A stretch of 64,000 bases of DNA from Desulfospira sp963664655 (GTDB lineage: Bacteria; Desulfobacterota; Desulfobacteria; Desulfobacterales; Desulfobacteraceae): assembly GCA_963664655.2 (NCBI GenBank), contig CAXXHM010000001.1:62001-126000 (forward strand), read 5' to 3'. This document shows positions 17,995 through 25,793 of this stretch, piece by piece. The stretch's first letter is position 1. Every line of letters starts with the position of its first letter. The position numbers and the translations under genes were made by a program. The notes under the pieces were generated by a model. It was given only the letters and a program-made list of their open reading frames with translations, had not been told where the DNA came from and did not search any database.

Positions 17995-18432
17995 TTAGCG
18001 ACCCTCATATTTTGACCAGAAGCTGTGCTTGCGACCATGTACTTCAACGATCTGATCTTTGAAAGCTTCGTGGTGATTAAACTCTTTCCAGTCAGAAACG
18101 CCTAACGCCAGCTTGTCCAGCTTCTTCAGATACCGGATGCCATGGGGATACGCTTTGGTGTAACCGCGTTCCAGAATTGAGATCAATAAACTCCTGAAGA
18201 TCAGACAGGTGACAAGGTGACGGTTTTCTGCCTCCATCGCTTCAGCCAGAGAAAGCAGGCTGCCGTAATGGTTGCCATCAAGCTGGTCGGCACGTTTCAG
18301 GAGATATAGTTCGGCTTCATCTATCTTACCGACTGCAATCAGGAATTCTGCTCCAAACTGAATCAGCTTCTCTCTGGGACACTCGCCCTCAGGCCATTGT
18401 TTTATTGAAAGATTATGGGGCTTCTTAGTCAT
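17995..18432 (-). pseudogene. RadC N-terminus fused to a DUF6880-like C-terminus
   Basis: Residues 1-29 (SIKQWPEGECPREKLIQFGAE) match the start of RadC/UPF0758 proteins, whose next residues should be of the type LSDAELLA. Instead the frame passes at GAEFLIAVGKI into a sequence nearly identical to the C-terminal 115 residues of the DUF6880-like gene at 15186-16609. The shared AEFL word at the junction suggests recombination between radC and a DUF6880 gene. The start overlaps the XRE gene stop by eight bases. The MPN catalytic domain of RadC is absent, so no RadC function can remain. Confidence 0.75.
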
Positions 18433-18637
18433 TCAGATTCCCCAGTTCTTTTTGTGTTGCGCAAAAGGAATTGAACTGATTAAGTGCCAGCTTGGATGGC
18501 AACGTTTTACCATTTTCCCACCGGTTAACCGTGGCAAAACTGACACCAATCGCATGGGCAAGGTCCTCCTGACTCAGGTTTAGCTTACTGCGTACCTTTT
18601 TTACACGTTCAGAAAAAGATTCTGATTCTATGGTCAT
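18425..18637 (-). CDS. XRE-family regulator (70 aa)
   Basis: A single Cro/C1-type HTH fills most of the protein: RVKKVRSKLNLSQEDLAHAIG followed by VSFATVNRWENGKTLPS (residues 10-48, recognition helix FATVNRWEN). The ATG at 18637 has AAGGTGG eight bases upstream; longer frames lack such a site. It heads the operon with the RadC/DUF6880 fusion and RhuM and overlaps the fusion by eight bases. As first gene it probably autoregulates the island. It is divergent from the small gene at 18850. Confidence 0.85.
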   Translation of the reverse strand: MTIESESFSERVKKVRSKLNLSQEDLAHAIGVSFATVNRWENGKTLPSKLALNQFNSFCATQKELGNLND

Positions 18638-18849
18638 TGCGCCACCTTGATTCTTTTTTGATGAAAATTTTACCTCGATCTTCAACCCTATTAACGACGT
18701 TATGACATTTGCTATGGCACGTGCAAGAATTTTGTGCAACAGTCACCCTCGATTTTTCCACTCAATCAAAAAAGATTAAACAGTTACCGACACGTTCTCT
18801 GTCTCTCCGGTATGTAAGGCTCAAACAAACCAGAAAACAGGAGAAAACT

Positions 18850-19041
18850 ATGGATATCAATAATTTGTTTGAAGGTATTGCCGAGGCGTTTCGGCAGTAT
18901 CAGGCGGAAATGGCAGAGCAGGGGCAGACTTCAACCAACCCGACTCCTGCCGGACTTGAGCCCGAAAAGGAATCTGAAAAAACAAAGAAAATAATACCGA
19001 CAGAGAAAGGAATTGAACAACATTTCCCGAAACGGGAGTGA
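18850..19041 (+). CDS. Hypothetical acidic small protein (63 aa)
   Basis: AGGAG lies seven bases before the ATG, and the product begins MDINNLFEGIAEAFRQYQ, followed by a Gln/Thr/Pro linker and a Lys/Glu-rich end. No family is recognised. It lies between the XRE gene, from which it is divergent, and the ssrA terminator, so it is the last host gene before the prophage. Confidence 0.55.
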   Translation: MDINNLFEGIAEAFRQYQAEMAEQGQTSTNPTPAGLEPEKESEKTKKIIPTEKGIEQHFPKRE

Positions 19042-19097
19042 TTGCACGACATTCGGATGAATGCTTTTGTCTGCGCAAACTACTAATTTGTCAAAAC

Positions 19098-19140
19098 AAA
19101 AAAAACCGATCCCGCGCGCCGGACTCGGCAACAGGATCGG
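19098..19140 (-). terminator. Terminator of the host tmRNA gene
   Basis: On the minus strand CCGATCC pairs with GGATCGG, followed by eight T residues, 17 bases beyond the tmRNA CCA end. It marks the host side of the junction. Confidence 0.85.
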
Positions 19141-19156
19141 ATTGTTTAAAAGTTAA

Positions 19157-19187
19157 TGGTGGAGGCGGCGGGAGTTGAACCCGCGTC
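19157..19187 (-). other. ssrA: Left prophage attachment site: isolated 3' end of ssrA (tmRNA)
   Basis: Reading the minus strand, GACGCGGGTTCAACTCCCGC plus CGCCTCCACCA is the T-arm and acceptor end of a bacterial tmRNA. The sequence further 5' (to the right) shows no tag frame or pseudoknots and is instead prophage DNA. This is the duplicated 3' end left by a phage that integrates into ssrA; the complete gene should lie past the other end of the prophage, beyond this window. Confidence 0.88.
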
Positions 19188-19227
19188 GTGTCACCAAAAG
19201 CACCACCAATAAAGGGTTTAAAATGCT

Positions 19228-19249
19228 TGGTCAGCACATGGTCAGCACA
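19228..19249. repeat. Tandem 11-bp repeat next to the att site
   Basis: TGGTCAGCACA occurs twice head to tail, 40 bases inside the prophage end. Position and size fit arm-type binding sites of a tyrosine recombinase, which is an inference. Confidence 0.6.
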
Positions 19250-19286
19250 ATCACAGAAAAGCTTTGTTATTCATGTCTCATCATAG

Positions 19287-19565
19287 CTATTTGTCAGTTT
19301 GTTTTTTTTGCGCCAAATTAACCCAATTTCTGACTGCCTTCAGCATATCTTCACAATCCTGGTGAGCCTGGTTAAGCCTCAAAATATACTCTCCAACATT
19401 TTGACCGGTCACTTCGTCGGGGACCGGCGGAGCTTCCATGCAAGTCAACATTGCCGGGGGCGGGGCAAGGACCACGGATTCAATCTGTGTTACTGTTACC
19501 GTCTTTGTGCCGCAACCGTTCAATTGCATAGACAATAGCAGGATGGATAGGGCAATTTTTTTCAT
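19287..19565 (-). CDS. Rz1-like outer-membrane spanin lipoprotein
   Basis: The 92-residue product has a signal peptide with a lipobox LNGC (Cys18) and a proline-bearing middle (VLAPPPAML, EAPPVPDE), as expected for an o-spanin that joins the i-spanin to fuse the inner and outer membranes at lysis. It starts inside the end of the Rz-like gene in another frame (overlap 86 bases), the overlapping layout usual for Rz/Rz1 pairs. It is the last prophage gene before the att site. Confidence 0.85.
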   Translation of the reverse strand: MKKIALSILLLSMQLNGCGTKTVTVTQIESVVLAPPPAMLTCMEAPPVPDEVTGQNVGEYILRLNQAHQDCEDMLKAVRNWVNLAQKKQTDK

Positions 19566-19887
19566 GTTCCGGCCTTTCGATTTTTTTTAATGCCGTTACT
19601 TGCCGGGCCAGGCTGGCGGTTTTCTTTGCCCGCTCATCGGCAATTTGTGCCTGGGCCTCCAGATCCGCCTTGAGCTGTTTCTGAATTTTCAAAGCCTGGC
19701 GGAGGTTTTCTTTATGGGCGGCTAATATCCTGTCCCGCTGGACAATCAGGGCCGCATTTTCCGTTCTCAAATTTTTATAATCGTTCCATGTCCAAATCGC
19801 GACCACCGCAACCAAGCCGCAAAGCAGGCTTTTTATAATGGTTCCAATGCCCAAACCGCCAAGCCAGGATATCACCGATGCCCACAT
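19480..19887 (-). CDS. Rz-like inner-membrane spanin
   Basis: The 135-residue product has one N-terminal transmembrane helix (TIIKSLLCGLVAVVAIW, about 16-32) and a long periplasmic coiled coil (about 36-105) ending in a Cys-containing tail. This is the i-spanin layout. The downstream o-spanin gene overlaps its 3' end, and its own start overlaps the transglycosylase stop. It acts in the last step of host lysis. Confidence 0.85.
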   Translation of the reverse strand: MWASVISWLGGLGIGTIIKSLLCGLVAVVAIWTWNDYKNLRTENAALIVQRDRILAAHKENLRQALKIQKQLKADLEAQAQIADERAKKTASLARQVTALKKIERPEHEKNCPIHPAIVYAIERLRHKDGNSNTD

Positions 19888-20459
19888 ACCATTTCCTTAT
19901 ACCAGCGGTGTATCCGCTGAACATATGTGATAGTTTCCCGGCTGTGGTGCCCCGTGACCTGTGGCAAACCCTTGATTATATCCGCATAAAGCATGGCCCC
20001 GCCCTGGACTTTTTGCGCCTTGATCAAGTTACCCATGCCGGCGTTATAGCTGGCCCGGGCCAAATCCCACCGGTCCATGACGGGCCGCTTGCTGGACCAC
20101 CCTTTGACTAACCGGGCCATATAGTAGGCTCCCGCCTCTATGCTGTACTTAGCGACATGGGGAGAAACGGTCCCCCATTTAAGCCGGCCGCACATATCCG
20201 CCCAGGTCCCGGGCATGAATTGAGCAAGGCCCCTGGCGCCCACCGGGGAAACCGCGGCCGGATTAAGCAAGGATTCTTGATAAAGCTGTGCTTTCCACCA
20301 CAGCCAATCATGGCCGGGCCACCACTTTAAAACAGCCGATTTGATATCTTGGTCATACCGGGTAGTAAAACCGCCGGCACTGGCGTCACCGGGACATAAC
20401 AAGGCCGATAAGAATACAAGCCCCAAGCCAACGAGCAGCAAAATAGACAGCCGATGCAT
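19872..20459 (-). CDS. Phage lytic transglycosylase (endolysin)
   Basis: The 195-residue protein has an N-terminal hydrophobic segment (LSILLLVGLGLVFLSALL) that could be a signal peptide or a releasable anchor, then an SLT fold: catalytic Glu in YQESLLNPAAVS, GARGLAQFMPGTW, and ASYNAGMGN. It would cleave peptidoglycan glycan strands. The ATG at 20459 has AGGGGGG six bases upstream; a longer frame to 20519 is less likely. It lies between the membrane protein gene and the spanins, in a complete lysis cassette. Confidence 0.88.
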   Translation of the reverse strand: MHRLSILLLVGLGLVFLSALLCPGDASAGGFTTRYDQDIKSAVLKWWPGHDWLWWKAQLYQESLLNPAAVSPVGARGLAQFMPGTWADMCGRLKWGTVSPHVAKYSIEAGAYYMARLVKGWSSKRPVMDRWDLARASYNAGMGNLIKAQKVQGGAMLYADIIKGLPQVTGHHSRETITYVQRIHRWYKEMVCGHR

Positions 20460-20607
20460 GAGCATCCCCCCTAATTGTTGTAATGGTTTCTTTCCAGGGT
20501 CGCCCATTGTGCTTATCAAGCCATTTTAGACCATAGAAAAGCATTAATAAGGCGGCAACTGCATACATTAACGACGTTAAAAACGATATGCCAATCAGTT
20601 CAATCAT
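20386..20607 (-). CDS. Small membrane protein, possible holin
   Basis: The 73-residue protein has two hydrophobic helices (LTSLMYAVAALLMLFYGL near 10-27 and the C-terminal FAARWLGACILIGLVM) joined by a charged loop. Two-helix proteins just upstream of an endolysin are typical class II holins. Its 3' end overlaps the transglycosylase gene in another frame. No specific family is recognised; antiholin or an unrelated membrane protein is possible. Confidence 0.6.
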   Translation of the reverse strand: MIELIGISFLTSLMYAVAALLMLFYGLKWLDKHNGRPWKETITTIRGDAHASAVYFAARWLGACILIGLVMSR

Positions 20608-20619
20608 ATTCTCTTTCCT

Positions 20620-20838
20620 TTAACTAAATATTTTATGAAGCAGGGATACTTTTTCTGGTATATCCTCCGGATTTCTCTCTGCCCTGGAAATTGCTGTATC
20701 CACCTGGTCCCTGGTGAAAAGGGCCGGGATTTCCTCCCCATCCTCATCCACTACCATAACCGGATAATAAGACAGGCCCGAACCGAACAGCCGGTCTTTA
20801 TTTTCGACCTTTTCTTTGAGTATAACCTTACTTTTCAT
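20620..20838 (-). CDS. Hypothetical phage protein (72 aa)
   Basis: No family is recognised. The product is acidic and soluble, with YPVMVVDEDGEEIPALFT (about 29-46), a hairpin-like pattern, and a helical end. GGAGG lies six bases before the ATG at 20838. It sits between two membrane-protein genes of the lysis region and overlaps the upstream gene by 11 bases. Confidence 0.6.
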   Translation of the reverse strand: MKSKVILKEKVENKDRLFGSGLSYYPVMVVDEDGEEIPALFTRDQVDTAISRAERNPEDIPEKVSLLHKIFS

Positions 20839-21088
20839 TGTGTGCCTCCTTTTCCAACTCCCTGGCATGGCATTCAGCCTCTTTCAGAGACATGGATATT
20901 TCCTCTGTTTTTAAACGGATTTTCTGTATTCTGAGCTGATACACGGCAATGGCCAGGGCGATGATCGGGATGATTCCGGTACATATTTTTCCAACAACCG
21001 TTACGACTGCAGTGATGCTCAGAACGGTAGCGTCTTCCGGCCTGAATGTACGAACCAGGGATGCAAAATATGTTTTAATCCATGCCAT
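20828..21088 (-). CDS. Membrane-anchored coiled-coil protein, possible holin or antiholin
   Basis: The 86-residue protein has hydrophobic helices at about 24-34 and 39-50 (IIPIIALAIAVYQL) and a charged C-terminal coiled coil rich in Glu and Lys. It is the first gene after the tail-fibre gene, in the lysis cassette, so a holin-related role is plausible. Two membrane proteins in one cassette would suit a holin/antiholin pair. No family match is claimed. Confidence 0.55.
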   Translation of the reverse strand: MAWIKTYFASLVRTFRPEDATVLSITAVVTVVGKICTGIIPIIALAIAVYQLRIQKIRLKTEEISMSLKEAECHARELEKEAHNEK

Positions 21089-21131
21089 ATTGCTCCTCAG
21101 AGTAATGATTATGCATTATATTCCGTAATTT

Positions 21132-23231
21132 TTAGCCTATACCGGTGCCCCGGCCTGGACCACCAAGCATTACCGTTCCGGCTCGTTTAAACGGCCTAAT
21201 CGGCGTGGATACTCCAGCCGTAGCTGGGGTAAATTGATCAATTTCGCTGTGCAGAATCACATCAATCTCTCCATCTGTGTCAGAGAGCCCAGATAGATCA
21301 ACATGCCCGGCACCCCTGATCCTTACCGTCGCCCCTTTGCGAATCTCGTAACCGCTCGGGGTGTAATTATCATCAGTAATGCTCTTTATGTGGCCCTGCG
21401 ACTCAACCGGCCCAACCGTCGGGATGTAATACACAGCATCACCGTTAATATCCTGTACCAAATCCGATTGATCATGCAGCCCGGTAACAATTGTGCCGGC
21501 TGCCCAACATGGCCCAGCATCACTTACTGCCGGATTCCATGCCTCGTCGGACTCTGTGAAATCTCGCGTCCAGCGCTGACCATCCCCGTCCGCATCTGTG
21601 CCTTGCCGAATAATATCAGCACATTCTTTAAGCGTTTTCACGTAACCATGTGCGTTCATTTCATCAATTCCGTCAAACAGATCTTGCCATTGTGATAGTG
21701 TAAATTGAGCTGTGCCAAGATGGCCATAGGTCCCGTCATCTCCATGGGAATAAAGATGCCATACAGTCCCGTGCCAAGCCGCACTTGCAATGATTGCCGC
21801 GATTTTTTGCTTGATCGGCATATCCCCTTCAAACCCGCCTATAATATCAGGAATCGGCATCCCTTCCATGGCGTAAATTTCGATATCCTCAAGATACCGG
21901 TTCGGAGATGCCATCGTCATGGATCTGGCAATTGTGTGCCCTGTTGACTGGACAGCGTTCATTACGACTTGCTCAACACCCTCATCGACACCATAAAATC
22001 CAAATGTGTACGCAAATGAGGTGCAGCTAAACCCAGGTATTTTATCTTCGATCCACACCTTGGCCTCTGTGAGCTGATCAATAAAAGCCTGCTCACCTTG
22101 CTGAGTAACGATCTCACCCGCATTATAAGTATGGTCACACAGATGGTTAACGATCTCATGCCCTTCTGACACCCGCGCGGCTAACGATTCCCACCCACAG
22201 CCGAGTGGGTCATCTATATCGAGATCTGTTACGGCGACATCAGGATTAATTACAAAACAAGTTTTAAGCCCCTTTGTTGTAGCATATTGTGCTGTGAGGT
22301 CCCAAAGCAGTCGATTGGCCGTGTCATCAATCGTAAATGTAATCATCCCTGGCCGACGAGCATCCCGAAACTGTGGCAACTCATATACATTGCCTCCGCC
22401 GTCCGTCATGTTTAATGTTGTATTCCCAAATTTTGGAGTTCCGAGTATACAACAATTGGTAGCTGTCATAGTCCCAGACACGCCGTTGTTTTTAAGCGTG
22501 TAATAATTCGTAGTTTCATTGTTTGCTACAAAAATACAATTATTAAAGGCGGACACCAGACCGGAAACATCTGATTGTATGAACACATCACTCTCAAATC
22601 CTGCAAACATACAATTGTTAGCAGTAAAGCCTACACCCGCCATATAACGTAACGCTAAATCACCATTCATAAGCCAACAATAGTTGAGTGTTACGTCTGC
22701 TGCTGCAATCAGAGTATCAAGCATCCTGACACCAGATTCTCCGAATAAATAGCAACGATTCATTGTTAATTTGGCGTAATTTAGTATCCCTCCTGTCAAC
22801 GTACAACCAGAACAGGTAACAACTGATGCCGCACCGGAAATAGCTAATACAAACTTACCACTATCAGCGTTACGCAGATTTATTCCGATTAGATTAAACG
22901 ATATACCAGCCACATTAGAAATGATATGGTCTGCCAAATCTGTTCCGTCAAAAACTATAGACCCAATATGCAGAGCGTAGTTTGGGTCATCAATACTGGT
23001 TTTCCGTAGCGTAATATTATCCCTGGCAATATCAATCCCGTCGTCAGCGTCAAAATCTGTCCCGGAATAAACCTCACCAGAAATCCCTCCAGATATCACC
23101 AAGGTATCCCCATCGGCGGCGACCAGATGAGCAGCATTGAGATCATCAACAGCGGTATCAGATATGGTCGGCCACGCCCCGGAAGCAATGTACCATTGCT
23201 CAGATATTTTAGCTGTGTAATAAGTTGTCAT
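21132..23231 (-). CDS. Tail fibre or spike with polysaccharide-deacetylase domain
   Basis: Residues 1-280 have the repeating pattern of a right-handed beta-helix (short Asn/Cys/Gly-rich turns such as NNCMFAG and FNNCIFVANN), typical of phage adhesins. Residues about 295-540 match the NodB deacetylase fold: FTIDD near 298 (motif 1) and HEIVNHLCDH near 357 (H-x3-H metal motif). The C-terminus is a smaller beta-rich region. The enzyme would remove acetyl groups from a host capsule or exopolysaccharide during adsorption. It is the last tail gene before lysis, the usual site of receptor-binding proteins. Confidence 0.75.
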   Translation of the reverse strand: MTTYYTAKISEQWYIASGAWPTISDTAVDDLNAAHLVAADGDTLVISGGISGEVYSGTDFDADDGIDIARDNITLRKTSIDDPNYALHIGSIVFDGTDLADHIISNVAGISFNLIGINLRNADSGKFVLAISGAASVVTCSGCTLTGGILNYAKLTMNRCYLFGESGVRMLDTLIAAADVTLNYCWLMNGDLALRYMAGVGFTANNCMFAGFESDVFIQSDVSGLVSAFNNCIFVANNETTNYYTLKNNGVSGTMTATNCCILGTPKFGNTTLNMTDGGGNVYELPQFRDARRPGMITFTIDDTANRLLWDLTAQYATTKGLKTCFVINPDVAVTDLDIDDPLGCGWESLAARVSEGHEIVNHLCDHTYNAGEIVTQQGEQAFIDQLTEAKVWIEDKIPGFSCTSFAYTFGFYGVDEGVEQVVMNAVQSTGHTIARSMTMASPNRYLEDIEIYAMEGMPIPDIIGGFEGDMPIKQKIAAIIASAAWHGTVWHLYSHGDDGTYGHLGTAQFTLSQWQDLFDGIDEMNAHGYVKTLKECADIIRQGTDADGDGQRWTRDFTESDEAWNPAVSDAGPCWAAGTIVTGLHDQSDLVQDINGDAVYYIPTVGPVESQGHIKSITDDNYTPSGYEIRKGATVRIRGAGHVDLSGLSDTDGEIDVILHSEIDQFTPATAGVSTPIRPFKRAGTVMLGGPGRGTGIG

Positions 23232-23253
23232 TACCGATTATCCCCCATATTCC

Positions 23254-23697
23254 TTATTGTGCGCCGGGAATGACCCGGTGCTGAGCAATCCTGCAGGATC
23301 CACTCCCCGTCACAACCAGGCGATCATAAATACCGAAACAGTCTTGGTAGCCCACAGCCGTTTCCTCGGTTTGCTCAAGCAGCAACAATACTCTATTTGC
23401 GACCGCGTCTGATTCTGCCCACACGGTGATGGTGCCGTCCACTTGGTCGACCAGGAAATAATCTGCGACCGGATCCAGATCAACGTAGTTGGTGGTGCTG
23501 GTTTCTGAGTTGTCCGCCGTTATTCTGTCAACGGCCAGAGGGCTGCGAAACAACGGCTCACGCGAAATTAATTCGAGATCATCATGATTATAAAACTTCA
23601 AGGTTTCCTCAGTTTCGCCCGGGTCAAGGTTGCCTGGGCAGCCGGTAAAAAAAAGAACACTCACCCCAGCAGCCCCATTGTTTTTGTATGTTGGCAT
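23254..23697 (-). CDS. Phage tail-associated protein (147 aa)
   Basis: No family is recognised. It is beta-rich, with an N-terminal Gly-rich segment (KNNGAAGVSVLFFTGCPG) and an acidic middle (YVDLDPVADYFLVDQVDG). It lies between the cysteine-peptidase-like tail protein and the deacetylase fibre, so an adaptor or small fibre part is likely from position only. Confidence 0.55.
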   Translation of the reverse strand: MPTYKNNGAAGVSVLFFTGCPGNLDPGETEETLKFYNHDDLELISREPLFRSPLAVDRITADNSETSTTNYVDLDPVADYFLVDQVDGTITVWAESDAVANRVLLLLEQTEETAVGYQDCFGIYDRLVVTGSGSCRIAQHRVIPGAQ

Positions 23698-23708
23698 TTT
23701 TCCTCCTA

Positions 23709-25793
23709 TTATCTCATATCATTGATTGTTTCTGAAAAACTGATTGTGCGGACATATTCCCCATCAGCAGTATAAACAGCTATCCCGCTGCTGATTGGGA
23801 TAAAAACAAAGCCACCAACAACATGCAAAACATCTGCATAAGCTTTAAGATCTGAAACAGGAAACTTTCTGATGAAATTATGGTCCAGATCATAGACATA
23901 GATGCCTTCATAAAGCTCAGATGTGCTGGTACCAGTCTTTGAACTCAACACATAAATTTCATTGTTGTAAACCTTGACATCTCTGGCTGTAAAGTTATCA
24001 GGATTAGTCTCTAATCTGTTTGACAACCCGCTGCTTGTTACTGTCCAGGTCACCAGCCCTTTTGACCAAATTGCGGCATATAAGATATTATCTGCATAGT
24101 CGATACCAGATAGGCCATAAAGATCAGAATACCCAGTTATCAGCCAACCGCCTTCTCCTGTTTCAATACTGTGGTGGCTGATCCCAGCAAATTGAGGATC
24201 AGCAGCAAAATGGATTCCAAACAATCCCCCTGCACCATATGCGATTTTTTGAGGTTTGATATTATATTCAATGTCAGAGCTTGTAATTTTCAAATCCCAT
24301 GGGATAGATTTGACCAACTCACCAGATTGGATATCATACCCTTTCAGTGGCATATCTTCTGTTGTGTAGGTCTCACTGTAAAAATCACATAGCTCAACAG
24401 CCCAGAGTAGAGTTTGGTAAATTGTTTCTTCAGATTCAGTGGTACCAACCGGGCTTGAACATATTTCCACAGGGCCACGGGCCACATCCCCTATAAGCAG
24501 CACCTGGCCAAGATCAGTATCATAAATTCCAACTCTCCCTTCCCATTCACTTTCTTCATTGATCAATTGAAAATTTATAACAATACTTGGACATTGATTC
24601 GGCTCGCTGCGGAATCCAATAACCTTGGGAGTTTCCCAAGATCCAGAAAATGACACAAGAACATCATCCCCAATCGAAAAAGCCCGATCATTACAGTCCA
24701 TATATTCGATCAAGACATTTTCAATTTCATAGCCAGCCACAACATATTCCCAGATTCCTCCATTCAAACGCTGGGTCCATGCATAATCCCCAAATTGGCT
24801 GTTAGAGGCCAGAGCAATATCATCATAGCGGTTATCCAGAACATAGGTTCCCTGATCAGTATCAATTGTAAGGACTGCATGGCCTTCTGTTGAGCCATCA
24901 GAATAATTCACTTCACACCCGGTCAAATGCAGGTCGGCGGGGTCCCATCCCTTGTCTATCAATTCCTGCATTTTTGTGAGGGCAAAATCTTCACAGTCTC
25001 CAGTATCCCCCGGTTCCATGATATTCCAGGTATCGTCATCCTCATCATGCTCATAAGTGTGGCTGTCATTCACGGATTGGTTTACTTGCTGAAGTTGGGC
25101 AAGTTTTGATTCGGTTAATGTCACGGCTGACCCGGGATCAGTATTGGTGACAATCTCACTGTCAGGATATCGCTCTTGGAAAGAATCCCACCCTGACGGG
25201 TCGGCACTTGACTCCCCCAGTGAATCAAGCGTTGCGTTTGATGGCGGATTTATTTCAAGGCCTTGCTGTGAAGAATAGGCCGGGACAATCACCACTGTGC
25301 AATTCGATTCAGCGCTGTTTATTGCTGTGATTCGGCCATACCGATATTGAGGTTTCCACCTTTGGACCCCTGGTAGAATTCCCCGGTTGTAATATGCAGT
25401 TTCTGGGAGCATGGCCATAATGGGGAAAACGTCGCCGTCTGACTGCTGGTCATAGGCCGCGCCCCCGGGTTTAATATTTACGAACCGGTCCGGCTCATCC
25501 GGAATATTGATTATGCCGACCTCTCCAGATAATTCGGTCTCATAATCTGCGGCCCAGGCCGTCATGGTCGTGTTCGTTATAGATTCGAGCTTTGATTTCT
25601 GTTTTTCCAAAGATAAGATTTGTAAAGAGATGACACTTGCATCTGTGCCTGTGGCGCCAGCCTTCTGAGCCGTCAAGATTGATATCTCAGAGTTGATTTC
25701 AGATATCCGGGCCTGGATAGCCTCAGTATTTTTTATCACCTCAATGGTGTACTGGCCTTCACCAAGGTTATCTATGATGTTTGCCCTGGCCAT
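23709..25793 (-). CDS. Tail protein with transglutaminase/BTLCP-like cysteine peptidase domain
   Basis: An N-terminal coiled coil (about 20-75) is followed by a domain with the Cys-His-Asp order of bacterial transglutaminase-like cysteine proteinases: GDCEDFALTKMQEL (Cys near 266), EGHAVLTID (His near 303) and LDNRYDD (Asp near 316). The C-terminal 300 residues are beta-rich repeats (GLFGIHFA, LYGLSGIDYADNILY, VYNNEIYVLSS) like a propeller. Such a domain in a tail protein may process tail components or act on the host wall. Its start shares one base with the upstream tail gene stop. Confidence 0.65.
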   Translation of the reverse strand: MARANIIDNLGEGQYTIEVIKNTEAIQARISEINSEISILTAQKAGATGTDASVISLQILSLEKQKSKLESITNTTMTAWAADYETELSGEVGIINIPDEPDRFVNIKPGGAAYDQQSDGDVFPIMAMLPETAYYNRGILPGVQRWKPQYRYGRITAINSAESNCTVVIVPAYSSQQGLEINPPSNATLDSLGESSADPSGWDSFQERYPDSEIVTNTDPGSAVTLTESKLAQLQQVNQSVNDSHTYEHDEDDDTWNIMEPGDTGDCEDFALTKMQELIDKGWDPADLHLTGCEVNYSDGSTEGHAVLTIDTDQGTYVLDNRYDDIALASNSQFGDYAWTQRLNGGIWEYVVAGYEIENVLIEYMDCNDRAFSIGDDVLVSFSGSWETPKVIGFRSEPNQCPSIVINFQLINEESEWEGRVGIYDTDLGQVLLIGDVARGPVEICSSPVGTTESEETIYQTLLWAVELCDFYSETYTTEDMPLKGYDIQSGELVKSIPWDLKITSSDIEYNIKPQKIAYGAGGLFGIHFAADPQFAGISHHSIETGEGGWLITGYSDLYGLSGIDYADNILYAAIWSKGLVTWTVTSSGLSNRLETNPDNFTARDVKVYNNEIYVLSSKTGTSTSELYEGIYVYDLDHNFIRKFPVSDLKAYADVLHVVGGFVFIPISSGIAVYTADGEYVRTISFSETINDMR

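Noticed and set aside
19188..19286. Rest of a full tmRNA gene next to the att site
   Set aside because: No tag-peptide frame, no 5' acceptor strand and no pseudoknot sequence are present; only the 3' end is there.
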